Below, piece after piece: positions 1 to 10,670 of a DNA stretch of 64,000 nt (position 1 is the stretch's first letter; every line of letters begins with the position of its first letter). The notes beneath the pieces are model-generated. The model was not told where the DNA came from. It ran no database searches and worked only from the letters and a program-made list of their open reading frames with translations. The stretch is from assembly GCF_000227115.2 (NCBI RefSeq), contig NC_016487.1, positions 1 through 64,000 of the forward strand, read 5' to 3'. Made by a program: the position numbers and the translations under genes. This DNA is from Naumovozyma dairenensis CBS 421. Taxonomy: Eukaryota; Ascomycota; Saccharomycetes; Saccharomycetales; Saccharomycetaceae.

Positions 1-905
1 AATTCAAACATTCAGGAGCTGATACTGTGCATCGTTATACTACCCAGTATTCTCTAGCGAATGAAGTAGTCCCTCAAAATAAAACTCTATATTGGCACCT
101 CAGCCATGCATCATTATTGGTGAGACATAATAATTTCGAAATATAATATGCAAATACCCATGGCCCATTAACTAAGCGTATAAGAACAGCAGATAATAGC
201 TACATAATACAGCATAACCAAGCTTTAACTGCTACACTAGCATCAATAGTGACAAGCCTATTACCATATTTCACAGGTGGCAAAGAATAAAAATATACAA
301 CGATAATACATGACAGACTAAGATAATGGGTTCTCTATAATATACCAACATATAAACATATTCATTAACAACACATTGAGATCTTAACATATCGACTAAC
401 ATGCATACTGGACATGCTACACTCATAAATGATTAAAAATTGGCGTACTCTGACACACTTAGAAGTGAACGACTATACATGATTGATGAACCATAGAATG
501 CTATAATGGAATGCCAATATAAAGGAACATATTAAAACAGCTACTTTGAAACTATTACAAAATCGGTCGAGTATTTTAGTATTTGGTATTGCTATTGACA
601 ACAAATAATGAAATATAGACAATTGGTGATCAAACTTTCTATATTATATGATGCTCTACCCTATGACAATAAAAAAAGAACAGTAATTTAAGACATCTTA
701 ACATTGAATAATATAATCATCTGCAGATATACCTACTACAAGTATTAACACCACTATAAATATAAAAGGAGGAGGTATATTTTTTATAGTTTTGTAATAA
801 ACTACAGATCTGATAATATATATATATCCAGAGTATCATACTCGCACGTCTCTCAAAGGAAGTCATTTTATATCTTCTGTTATTACTTCTATACAACATA
901 TACAT
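1..905. repeat. Subtelomeric tandem repeat, copy A
   Basis: This gene-free AT-rich stretch is the first of two diverged direct copies about 1.28 kb apart. The start 'aattcaaacattca' at position 1 recurs at 1297. The segment around 471-560 ('actatacat', 'gaccatag/gaaccatag', 'ccaatacaa/ccaatataa') recurs from 1743. The segment around 777-840 ('tattttttatag', 'ataatatatatatatcca') recurs near 2060. The offset shrinks from about 1296 to 1282 and 1272, so indels separate the copies. No open reading frame of believable coding quality was seen. It lies beyond the 3' end of a Y'-type helicase, which suggests a subtelomeric repeat family. Confidence 0.6.
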
Positions 906-1296
906 TTATAAAATTTTAACGTGAACACATACAAACATATAGTACAGCTATTAACAACTACAGACAGAGGGAAAACAAACAAAATAAAAGCAAATGAAAG
1001 ATTAATACAAGGAAATCTGGTCTACTCGAACCGGGCTATCCATATATACTGATAACTTTTCCACATATGAAAACCTGACGGACTTACATCCAATGATGGT
1101 AATGCACTATAAAAAGTGAGAATGCTCAATAAACATTCCAACTATATTAATTAAGGGCTAATCAAAGAGAGTAAACCACGGGCATTCAGGAAATATAGTT
1201 GTAGAATCCCCAAGTTGGAAACTGCATGTGTGGTAAATTGGAGTAATCGACACTTTTTGTTAGCCCCTATTACTCTCCACCATGAACTCCTCAACC

Positions 1297-2170
1297 AATT
1301 CAAACATTCAAAAACTGATACACTATACCGTGATACTACGCAATATCCCCTCCAAATTGAAGTAGTGATTACAAACCAAGCTCTTTATTTGCAACTTCCA
1401 CACCCATCTGTCTATTCAGTTGTGACATAAAACAACAAATTTGATATTTCAGGAACAGTGACCAGAAACAAACTATACTTAAACATAAGACAATAGCCAA
1501 TTGATACAAGATAATCAGACCTTAACTTCTAAACTAATAACAATATTGACATGGTTTTGGCTCTTTTTGATATATAACAAAATTTGACAATTTCAACAAC
1601 GGTATATGACAAACCAAGCATGGTGGATTGGTAACAAAAGATGAGCATAATTATAGACAACATAATGAGACGTTAACTTCTGAACTACCATCAACATTGA
1701 CCATCTTATGACCAATGACGAAATATGGATAAATATATGAACAACTATACATTACCAATGGACCATAGTATATTATGACGAAATACCAATACAATCGAAC
1801 ACATTATAATTATTACTATGAAACTACCAAGTATTTTCATCGAGTTATTGGTGGTATTAATTCTGACAAAATTCGAAAAATTGATATTTGGTGAACCATT
1901 TTATTACATTAAAGGATACTATACTACGTGATAATACAAAATTAAATTAGTAACTTGAATGGACAATACTCAGGAAAAATAATATTATTCAATGAGATAG
2001 CCAGACTATACATAGTTCTGTAGTACTCATGCCAACTCTATTTCTAACAGAAGGACATATATTTTTTATAGTTGTATATTAATCTATACCTTTGATAATA
2101 AATATATCCACAATATCATAACTAACTATTTATGAAAAGATATATGAAAAATGGCAGAAATTAGTTTATT
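1297..2170. repeat. Subtelomeric tandem repeat, copy B
   Basis: This is the second diverged direct copy of the unit that starts at position 1. The two copies match as short blocks separated by substitutions and small indels, so the duplication is old. No gene is visible between here and the helicase stop at 2511. The remainder (2171-2510) is unique AT-rich spacer holding one copy of the 10-mer TGGGCGGCTA at 2423-2432. Confidence 0.55.
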
Positions 2171-2510
2171 TTTCATATTAAATATATTTTATTTTATAAA
2201 TGTTACAACTTAACTGAAATACTATATATTGACAAGGAAAATTAAACAAAAAACGGTAATTTTAGAAATCATCTATCAATTCCTCAATCTCAACCGTACA
2301 TATTTGGTGGTCTAGTAAGTTAATCTACATTGAATTCTGGTCATGACAGTGAAAGAACAACTCCCATTACTATACATATATACCTCCTTTATTGACAATT
2401 CCAAGATTTAATCAGTGAGAGCTGGGCGGCTAACTCCAAAGGTAATACCAATATATATCTACACTTACTATGAATATATCAAATAAAACACATAATAAAA
2501 CTATACACTC

Positions 2511-5500
2511 TTAACATCCTTTTAAATATAAATAATACATAGCTCCTACAACCAAATACAGCCTTCTACCTTGATCATTGGGAAACTGAACTGACAACGT
2601 CATCAACTTCAGCCAGTGACTAAAACATTTAACTCTAGGCAATGATGGAAACTTCTTGTAAAAGTAATCTAAGAAATCACGGTTATGGAACACAGCAAAC
2701 ATCATCATGATGTATTGGTATGCTGGCACCTTCACTTTGGGTGGTTTCCTAGAACGTTCACGAGAATCATACAAAGACCTAGACTTAAAATCTTTATCAA
2801 TGGAATAAAGAATCATATACTCTTCAAAGACATACCCACAAGTACTCACCAAATAATTAGGTCTACCACCAAAATTAATAATAAATGGTAAACTCTGATA
2901 CCTCGTAGTACTTGCTCTCTTAACATCAGCTTCTATATCTTTGAAGGCCAAATCATCACCATTACCAGCTTCCCATAGACCCTTCAATTGATCCGTACAA
3001 TCCTTCACCGAGAAAAACATCAAAATATCTAACTTCCGTCCTTGAATGTTCTCCCACATCATATTATAACACCTTGCCATGACCATATCGTTGCTAAACA
3101 ACTCACCAGGCACCGGTAACTTAGGTTTCCTAACAATAATTTCACAAAATTTGGCTAGAGCACTAGTCTTGAATTTATCAAATAAAACAGATTTCGAACG
3201 ACCATATCTCAACATGACAGCATGGAGGCCCCTATCGAGGCAATGCTTCCTCACACCATCAAATTCTTTTTCTGACATGATCATCTTCAACAACAAAATA
3301 AAACTCAAACCCAAATACTTCTTCACCTTAGCAGGACCAAATTCCCAGCAGACACATCCACCATCTTTAGCACCCAGACAATCAGGACAAGGATTGTCAA
3401 CAACAGACAAGGGGAAATCCAAACAACTTTCATTCAAACCATAAAAAAATAATTGTGAACAAAGTTTGGATGGGATTCCAATAAATTCAAAAACATTCTT
3501 AGCAGAACCAAAAAGACCATTAATCTCATCTTTCATGGATATTATTCTTCTTCTTTTATTGGGGCCATGATCAAACGGTAAAAGGACAATTCTTGGGGTA
3601 GGCAATATTTCATCACTATTATTATTATTATCATTCGTACTATCCTCATTCACCAAACCACGACTACTATTTTCCAAATTATCAGGCATATCTACCTCAT
3701 TACTCCAACCTGGAAAACTACTATCATTAGAAGCAATAAAATTTTCAGATTGATCCATATCTGGACCCAAATCCTCAAACACAGAAGACTCATTAGCAGA
3801 AGAAAATGAAGGAACATTACCAACATGTTCAGAATCACCAATACTAGCATCCACTTCCACAACTCTTGGACGACCATCACCATTCAAATAATGATACAAA
3901 TTAGCAACATCTTCTGGGATATTATGATGATGGCCACAACATAAATCATGACCGTCGTAATTCAGATCATAAAATTTGGATACCTGCTTAATAATGCAAA
4001 CATCTGGTTTCACCGAACAAGTTTGAACACTTCTCTTGGTCCAATAGGAAAGACATACCCCACCTTCACGCAACCTACCTGCCGTCTGGATATACTCCCC
4101 AATTGATGGAAGGTAATCAAGCATTATCACCAACTTAACTGCTTTGATATCAATACCCTCTGACACCAACTTCGTCCCTATCATTATTCTACACTTATCA
4201 TCTTCTATAAATCTTCTTGATTTCTTAATCTTCTCTTCAGATGGTAAATCCCCATGAACCCATTCAGAATCTTGCCTGAAATACAACTTCTCAACAGTAA
4301 CCTTTTCCTTGCAAACAATAATCACCTTGGACTTGGTATCATACTCCATGAATCTATCTACCAACTTTTCCACCTCAGTCTCGGCCACAGTAGATCTTTC
4401 AAAAACTTGGAACTTTTTCACAATATTCTTGAGAGGAATTTGATTAACCAAATCAAAGTACAAGATTCTGTTCTTATTGGACACCATCGACGTTGACATC
4501 TCCTTGTCATAACCAATAAACTTCATAGGTTTGACCATACCTTTTTCACCAGCAGTACCTGTCATCACCACCACCTTCCAAGCAAGATTAAAGTTAATCT
4601 CAGGAATCAATCTAAAAGATTGTCCACGGTACGATTGTTCAGTCTCTAAATTATGAAACTCATCAATGACAATCATACCTAGAATACAATCTTGATATAT
4701 ATTGTACCAATTATTGACCAACCGGACAAAATTCTCAGAACCTAGATCATTAAAGGTACCGACGTAAACATCACAAAATAAATCCTTCTCTTCAACAGCT
4801 GGGCCATTAACAAACAAATCCTTCAAAATACCACAATTAATACCACATGAAGATAGTCTGAGCTTCATATTCGATAACAAACACACATAAGGAACGAACA
4901 CAAATGAAACAGTTTTCTTGTCACCATAAGATAAAGCAACCAAAGGAATCTGAAACAGAGCAGTTTCCCCAAAACCTGGAAGAGCTTGAATAGGAATAAT
5001 CTGAGTTCCTGATAAATAAATTTCCACAGCAACATCAAATTGACCTTCTCTGAATTGAAATTCCTTACCATACAACTTCTTACCGGCAACAAACAAATCT
5101 TTGATAGAACCATTTGGTGAAAAGTATTTCTTCACACAAGTATTTTTAGCGACAGCAGACTCACCTTCTTCTCTTTCTATGCCATAGCCAAGCCCCAACC
5201 AATATTGCCAGGCACTGTTAATTAATGTGGCATATTTTTCATCCAACGACGCATCTGCACCAACACCACTCTCAACATCGTTACCGTAGATACTTTGCCC
5301 AGTAGTGGCAGAATGACCAGCTAGTTTCTCTTTTACATTCATTACATCCATATCCTCACCTTCAACCTTTACATACTCACGAACTAGCTTGATCATTCCA
5401 TGTCTCAACTCTCTAAAAGACAACCTTGAAGATCTATCAATAGACGTTGGGTACACCTTCAACAACGATTGGAATTTATGATAATTCATCAATGAATGAG

Positions 5501-6311
5501 ACATAGCATCAACAAAAACAAAAGAATTCAAGACGTTATTGGAATGTTTAACAGGATCAAAATCATCTTCTGAGTCACCACCACCAACAGATCTAGCTAA
5601 GAAATTATTCAACAAGTAATTAGCAGGTTCCCCTTCAGTCTCGTTGAACAAATCCCTCTTCATACCATCGTAATCGTGACTAAGGGCATGTTTGAGAATA
5701 GCCCTAACGACAAAAATATAATGGAATAAATAATCAGAGGTCTTCTTATCTAAACTCTTGCACATTAAATTGGCACGTCTAGTTTTCGAATAAGAAGTAA
5801 TTACATCAAAACAACGAGAGTTGGGGTCAATAAACAAATTTCTGTTATTACCAGCATACTTCAAAATCAACATATCAGGAAATCTGTAGGGACCAGTAGC
5901 AGAGAAATAAACCATCCACATAACACAAACTCCCATATCAGCTGCAGTCTTAGCAATAGCTTCCACGTCAAGATCAGTACCTGGAACAGTTTCAGGAATT
6001 TGAGATCGCAATTTGGAATTACTGAATAAATAAAACAAGGAACCTTTTGGAGCAATTCTACTTTCAGCAAAATCGGAATTGGGACCAGAGTTTAAAACAG
6101 AGTCTGCAATAGCTTCAACCGACCAAACTTTAGTAAAATATTTACGTAAATCTTCGATACAACCATCATATCTGGCAACGACATTGGCATAAAATTCTTG
6201 AATGTAAGATCTAGAAAATCTCTTACCCGAAATTAACACAGCATCAGGTTTGCAGACCTTGAGGTTGAACTTGGTGTAATCTCGGTAAGCAGTAGCTAAC
6301 TTATGATACAT
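2511..6311 (-). CDS. Y'/YRF1-like subtelomeric helicase with substituted Walker A
   Basis: This is a 1266-aa relative of the Y'-element helicases (YRF1 family) of S. cerevisiae, superfamily 2. Visible helicase motifs are motif I around residue 449 (PGFGETALFQ, where the family has GxGKT), motif II DEFH at 550-553, motif III VMTGTAGE near 583, motif V IGTKLVSEGIDIK near 710, and motif VI QTAGRLREGG near 745. A Ser/Asn/Asp-rich linker follows at about 860-960. The C-terminal Y' domain has a Cys-rich patch (NPCPDC...GGCVCW). The start is an ATG and the frame is open throughout. It reads leftwards, as Y' helicases read toward the telomere, so the telomere should lie left of position 1. Glu449 in place of lysine should abolish or cripple ATP hydrolysis. 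Family assignment is firm; activity is doubtful. Confidence 0.88.
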   Translation of the reverse strand: MYHKLATAYRDYTKFNLKVCKPDAVLISGKRFSRSYIQEFYANVVARYDGCIEDLRKYFTKVWSVEAIADSVLNSGPNSDFAESRIAPKGSLFYLFSNSKLRSQIPETVPGTDLDVEAIAKTAADMGVCVMWMVYFSATGPYRFPDMLILKYAGNNRNLFIDPNSRCFDVITSYSKTRRANLMCKSLDKKTSDYLFHYIFVVRAILKHALSHDYDGMKRDLFNETEGEPANYLLNNFLARSVGGGDSEDDFDPVKHSNNVLNSFVFVDAMSHSLMNYHKFQSLLKVYPTSIDRSSRLSFRELRHGMIKLVREYVKVEGEDMDVMNVKEKLAGHSATTGQSIYGNDVESGVGADASLDEKYATLINSAWQYWLGLGYGIEREEGESAVAKNTCVKKYFSPNGSIKDLFVAGKKLYGKEFQFREGQFDVAVEIYLSGTQIIPIQALPGFGETALFQIPLVALSYGDKKTVSFVFVPYVCLLSNMKLRLSSCGINCGILKDLFVNGPAVEEKDLFCDVYVGTFNDLGSENFVRLVNNWYNIYQDCILGMIVIDEFHNLETEQSYRGQSFRLIPEINFNLAWKVVVMTGTAGEKGMVKPMKFIGYDKEMSTSMVSNKNRILYFDLVNQIPLKNIVKKFQVFERSTVAETEVEKLVDRFMEYDTKSKVIIVCKEKVTVEKLYFRQDSEWVHGDLPSEEKIKKSRRFIEDDKCRIMIGTKLVSEGIDIKAVKLVIMLDYLPSIGEYIQTAGRLREGGVCLSYWTKRSVQTCSVKPDVCIIKQVSKFYDLNYDGHDLCCGHHHNIPEDVANLYHYLNGDGRPRVVEVDASIGDSEHVGNVPSFSSANESSVFEDLGPDMDQSENFIASNDSSFPGWSNEVDMPDNLENSSRGLVNEDSTNDNNNNSDEILPTPRIVLLPFDHGPNKRRRIISMKDEINGLFGSAKNVFEFIGIPSKLCSQLFFYGLNESCLDFPLSVVDNPCPDCLGAKDGGCVCWEFGPAKVKKYLGLSFILLLKMIMSEKEFDGVRKHCLDRGLHAVMLRYGRSKSVLFDKFKTSALAKFCEIIVRKPKLPVPGELFSNDMVMARCYNMMWENIQGRKLDILMFFSVKDCTDQLKGLWEAGNGDDLAFKDIEADVKRASTTRYQSLPFIINFGGRPNYLVSTCGYVFEEYMILYSIDKDFKSRSLYDSRERSRKPPKVKVPAYQYIMMMFAVFHNRDFLDYFYKKFPSLPRVKCFSHWLKLMTLSVQFPNDQGRRLYLVVGAMYYLYLKGC

Positions 6312-6799
6312 ACTCCGATTTTAAAAAGAACTTTTCGGGACTTCACCGAAAACAATTTTTTTAAAGGATGTTGGCGCAGGTTATTAATATATTGTAAAGC
6401 ATTGGATGAAGCAGACATAATTAAGATACACTATTAGTTAATGTTGTAATAGATTTAGTACAATAAGTTAAAGTTGTTATTGCTTACTTCTTTTCTATAT
6501 CATTCTATAAAATATATATAAATGGACTAAAATATATGGGTGTACATTACGTAAAGTAGTTTACCATTTTTTATTTTTTTTATTTGACAGGTTTCACTAA
6601 AATTCTTCGCGTAGTCACATAATAGTAAATGGCCATATTGGATATAATATCTTATATACAGATTCTAAGTCTTAATTATTTCTTCTTTCAACAAAAAAAA
6701 AAAAATTCTTTTAATGTATCCAGGACATAATAAATTTGTCCCTGACAAAACAAGTAATTTTTTAATTGTATCTCGATATTTCTTTCTGATGTAAGGATA
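6312..6799. other. AT-rich intergenic spacer, no gene seen
   Basis: This is the spacer upstream of the helicase and downstream of the killer-like gene. It is AT-rich with poly-A/T runs (for example near 6690-6705). I see no open reading frame, tRNA or clear repeat. Confidence 0.5.
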
Positions 6800-7888
6800 T
6801 TACGTTTCACAGGCTATTCCGCCACATTGTGCGCCGTCTTTGTTATCGTTGCAGTAACCATCAACACCCCCGTAAGTATTAAAGTACAACTCTCCATGAA
6901 CGGCATTGTCCCTTCCTAAGTCATCATAAGTCTCTTCATGTCCTACATGGTCATTACGGAATACAGATAGACAATATTTCCAAGCAGGGTTATTATTATA
7001 ATATTCATATACGGCACTGTCATACTCTTCCTCCTCTACTTGTCTATCCTCAGCAGCTTGTTTGTCAAGATCATGATTAATATTGTCGTAGTTCCATGAT
7101 ATCCATTGAACATCGAAGTAATTCCAGCGCTTTTCAAGTGTATGTTTTTTGGTGTGACGTATAGTGGATTCTAAAGATCCAGGGTTCGAGTCTGTGACGA
7201 TATCATTCAACATGCTTTTCCAATCTTGTTGCATATGCGAACCAGCATGAGAACCAAGGGAACTTTTCCAATGAATTAAGATGTTGTGGTTGTCAGTAGC
7301 ATTGAACACGTCCCGTTTTACTAAAGAGTTTGTTGTGATGTTGGAGACACCGAGAAATAGCAACCCAGCGGAACTTAAAGCTTAGCTAATCTCTAGTATA
7401 GTACTGGGATTTACATCATTCTGAGTATATCCCAAGTTGCCCAAAAAGTCGACGAACTCACGCTTGGCATTAGATGCAGCACTTCCACTATCTTGGGACA
7501 TTCCATAAGCGAGGCCGGCACTAACAACGGCAGATACGAATGTAATCCAGCACGCAGGTGAAGCAACGTTTGCTGCGCAGACATTGGCAGCCCAACTACC
7601 AGTTATAGCAGCAACAGCGGTAATCATCCCAATCAATGAATTCTTAGCAAATATAGTCCATCTATTCCGTTTATAGAGCCCGTTCATAGTAACCAACTCA
7701 CCTTTTCCGTTTGAAACGGGATCTATAGCCGTCTCTTTGGATTGACTTTGTGGCAAAACATAAAGGAGCAATACATATATTACAACAACTGTAATAAAGG
7801 TAAGCAATATATTGGCAGTTCTTGATTTCAGAAGAGTAGGAATCTCCTCTTCCTCCTTTTCTCGCATATCTTCCAAGTCATATATCAT
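6800..7888 (-). pseudogene. K1-like killer-toxin-type preprotoxin gene, interrupted by an in-frame TAA
   Basis: One reading frame runs from the ATG at 7888 to the stop at 6800, but a TAA at 7382-7384 divides it into a 168-codon first part and a second part of about 193 codons in the same frame. The first part has an N-terminal membrane segment (about residues 25-46), a dibasic KR at 73-74, two hydrophobic helices (about 84-103 and 108-128) with two Cys between or near them, and KR at 142-143. The second part has two more KR sites and a hydrophilic tail with several Cys near the C-terminus. A signal or anchor segment, two hydrophobic helices and Kex2-type KR sites match the layout of K1-like killer preprotoxins found in chromosomes of related yeasts. 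That is inference from layout, not an alignment. The context after the stop (TAA G) is not a known strong readthrough signal, so I call it a decayed gene. Subtelomeric location fits this family. Confidence 0.5.
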
Positions 7889-8504
7889 CTTGAAAACGAT
7901 AGTTTCAGCCTATTTTTATGATTAACTTATTAAGTGTGGCATAGTTGAAAAAACAATAGGTCTTTTAGGTAATATTTTTGGATAATGGTTAGAGTGTCGC
8001 CCTCCCCTTTAAATATAGTTGGAAATGCACCTTCAAAGAGATATTACTTTAAGTTAAGGAAGCGAGTGATTCCTATCTTATCTTTACTCTTTATCTCACA
8101 CCTGGAAAATTCTGCCCTCATTTCGTAAACAAACCGCGAAAAGGTCAATTTGCACAAAACTTTCTGCGGAATTTAATTGCGCGAGACTTCCTCCGGCTTC
8201 CAAGCATTTTCGGAAATTATCTCCTTTACCCAGACATCGGAGGGGTTGGGTAGGGAGGCGGATTGTATTAAAAAATTCTGGGGGTAAAAGAAGGGCTAGA
8301 CTTTCATTAAATTGGGGTAGAGCCGGGGGTACTACCGAAAATTTGGGTAAAATTGGAGTGTAAGTTACAACCAAATTTTTTCAAGATGACTAGTACCTAG
8401 AGTAGAAGACTATATATGAATTAAATAAGAGTGTGCAAGATAAATAAGTATGTTAAAGCTTTTGCAACAGTTCAGACGAAATGTCGGAATTATATATATC
8501 TGGC
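7889..8504. other. Gene-free spacer with a GC-rich patch
   Basis: No believable gene is present. Positions 8150-8350 are unusually rich in runs of C and G for this window (for example 'ggaggggttgggtagggaggcgg' near 8238), which opens a spurious 92-codon antisense frame. A similar patch occurs at 8915-9000 and 9280-9380. They may be remnants of a mobile element. Confidence 0.35.
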
Positions 8505-8645
8505 ACATAGTGTACAGACACATGGTTTCGTACAACACGATATATGTTTTCTATATAAGAAAAGTTCTATTCCATATGTAATGTGTACAATATATATATT
8601 ACTCTCCTGTAAGAGGAGGGGGAGGAACAATTCTGCTACGAATCT
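8505..8645 (+). repeat. Left arm of a degenerate inverted repeat, possible LTR remnant
   Basis: This segment resembles the reverse complement of 9500-9640. Shared blocks in order are 'tcgta(c/t)aacacgat', a 'tataag' block, 'ttccata', 'atatatattactc.cct' and 'taagaggg'. The copies have drifted by substitutions and indels. They could be two old solo LTRs in opposite orientation or the ends of a larger element. No transposase, integrase or reverse-transcriptase coding remains between them. Confidence 0.45.
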
Positions 8646-9499
8646 ACCTATAAGGTCAGATCCTGCAGTCTAATATGCATCCAATATATGGTTTAATATG
8701 TTATATCTCCTAAAAAGCAATATACCTCGAGTACAAAAAGATTCTTTTAACCCTCTCAAAGAACAATGTAAGGAAAGGTATTTTGACCGAAGAAACCAAA
8801 ATATTGAGTAACTTGTTTATGTTGCAAAGAAAGAAAGCTTAAGAATATAAGAACGTTTAAGAGATTAAAAATAAAATTGAACAACAAATAGGGTACATAC
8901 TCAAATTTCTATGTAAACGGGGTTAGGGATAGGGTTAAAATTTTTATCTTGGGTGGAGGTAGGCAAATGTTTTTGGGGGAAGGGCTAGGAAATATTTTCT
9001 ACTCCTCTCATGTCTGCCTTTACCGACCGAGTTATCACTTTTTTTAATGCCCGTCGTATTTGAGACATTAACTAAGAGATTCAAAAAATTAATATTGCCG
9101 AGCGGCGGTGATTTTGTTAGCTTCTTCTTCGAGGGAATGCGGCATTTCGTAGAGGCCGTTTGCACTGTTTTCTAAGAATTGCAGACGAGAGTTTGAAAAT
9201 GTCGGGGGAGGCATCGAATTGTTTATGCCATATTCTTTGGAAAGCTCTGCTGTGCACAGGCCTGGGACGGATAGGATTTTTCGTCTATCCTAAGGGGTTT
9301 CGGGCCTACCCTACCTTTTTTTAATCCCCGCCGAAAATCTTCAATCCAATCCTAATCCTATCCTCACCCAAAGTCCAATCCATTTTTTCGAGTGTTCCAT
9401 GAGAGCGTATTAGTGATGAAAAACGAAGTGTACGACATGTTTCACGGTGTTGAAAGATGGTATATATTCACCAGATATGACCCTTTGGGGACATTCTGC

Positions 9500-9640
9500 T
9501 CCTCTCCCTCTTATAGGTGAGTAATATATAATTATGCAAAATGTGTATGGAAGAGAAATCCTCGCTTATATACTTGTAAAATTTAACAGCACATCACATC
9601 ACATCGTGTTATACGACATTTTCTGGAACAAGTTCATAAA
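9500..9640 (-). repeat. Right arm of a degenerate inverted repeat, possible LTR remnant
   Basis: On the minus strand this segment matches 8505-8645. The strand read from 9640 to 9500 carries 'cgtataacacgatgtg', 'ttctcttccata', 'atatattactcacct' and 'ataagagggagagg'. The 850 bases between the arms hold GC-rich patches and no gene. Confidence 0.45.
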
Positions 9641-10589
9641 CTTTTAATGGAATAACAGGTTTTTTTGTCAACATTTTCTTTAAAAATTGTAACAAGATCA
9701 ACAGTAATGGCGATGAGTTTCGAATCAATGACAGCCTGGATTCATGGTTACGACGGGTAACAGAAAAGGGCGTTCCCAGGTGAAACATGTTTTCACTATA
9801 TTGGAAGAGAATAATATTAAGAAAGTATGTCTTTGATAGAAAGACCTTTTCTTACTTAATACGTGTAATATAATAGGAATTATACCGTGACACAAAGTGT
9901 TCTAAATTGATAGTATATTTATTACTTGATTATTTTTCTTATTTAAACATATTTAAATGAATACAAACTTTTAGATATCTCCTCTAAAAGTTCCTCTTGT
10001 TATATATCCATGAATTATTCATTTCTGTTACTCTCGACTGGCTCTCTGCCCACGTCTCGTACACTAATAACTCGTAGGAAAACTTTTCATCTCTTTTCTT
10101 TTTCTTATCGCTCTTCTAACGTTTCTCTGTGTATAATAGTTTGCTCTGTCTCATGCTTTATTCACTTGTGTAATGCGGCTTCTCTGTCGTCCAATCAGCC
10201 CGCACCCCAAGCATCTTCTCTTATGTGTCGTTTCTTATTTTCGTTCATAAAAATATATCACAATACGCAACTTAGTTTATATATTATATTTATAAAATAA
10301 GTACTTCAACCAGATTAGAACTACATGTCTGTAAAGTTTGTTATGTCCGTAGAAAATAATACCGAACACATTTCCCTTTATTGTTCTTGAAGGGTACTCG
10401 TTACCCGGATAATTACCGTCTTCCACATTTTTCAACGATTGATATTTTCACACCAGATGGATGATATTCCAGGATTTCATTGAGGGATAAAACACTCATC
10501 ATAAACGTCGTCTACCATTGATAATCTAGCAAAACAGAGGCAGGCATTCATAACCTAGAACCATTACTAAGATTTTTTCAACCTAATAT
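9641..10589. other. AT-rich spacer upstream of the 315-aa gene, no supported gene
   Basis: A 96-codon frame at 10010-10300 is pyrimidine-biased and low in complexity, and I do not call it. A Reb1-type core TTACCCGG lies at 10401-10408, about 240 bases before the next gene. Confidence 0.4.
10401..10408 (+). promoter_or_regulatory. Reb1-type site TTACCCGG
   Basis: It is an exact match to the Reb1 core TTACCCG, 235 bases upstream of the ATG of the 315-aa gene. Reb1 sites usually sit in nucleosome-free promoters at this distance. Confidence 0.45.
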
Positions 10590-10670
10590 ATGTCCCAATC
10601 AGAAGCTGACACAGGAACAAATGCAAACAAAAACGCTTTACCATGGATTTTGTCACTGTCAATGGATTGA
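10590..10670 (+). other. Upstream ORF overlapping the start of the 315-aa gene
   Basis: An ATG at 10590 opens a 26-codon frame (begins MSQSEADTGT) that ends in TGA at 10668-10670, 25 bases inside the next gene and in another frame. It could be a translational uORF. Alternatively it could be the displaced N-terminus of the gene after a frameshift, since its composition is hydrophilic and protein-like. Confidence 0.35.

Noticed and set aside
7382..7384. Efficient stop-codon readthrough in the killer-like gene
   Set aside because: The following bases (G C T) do not match known strong readthrough contexts, so a decayed gene is preferred.
8096..8374. 92-codon minus-strand frame
   Set aside because: It exists because the region is GC-rich and stop-poor; there is no domain and no support from neighbours.
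10010..10300. 96-codon plus-strand frame
   Set aside because: Composition follows a pyrimidine-rich strand with many Ser/Phe/Leu codons and no recognisable domain.
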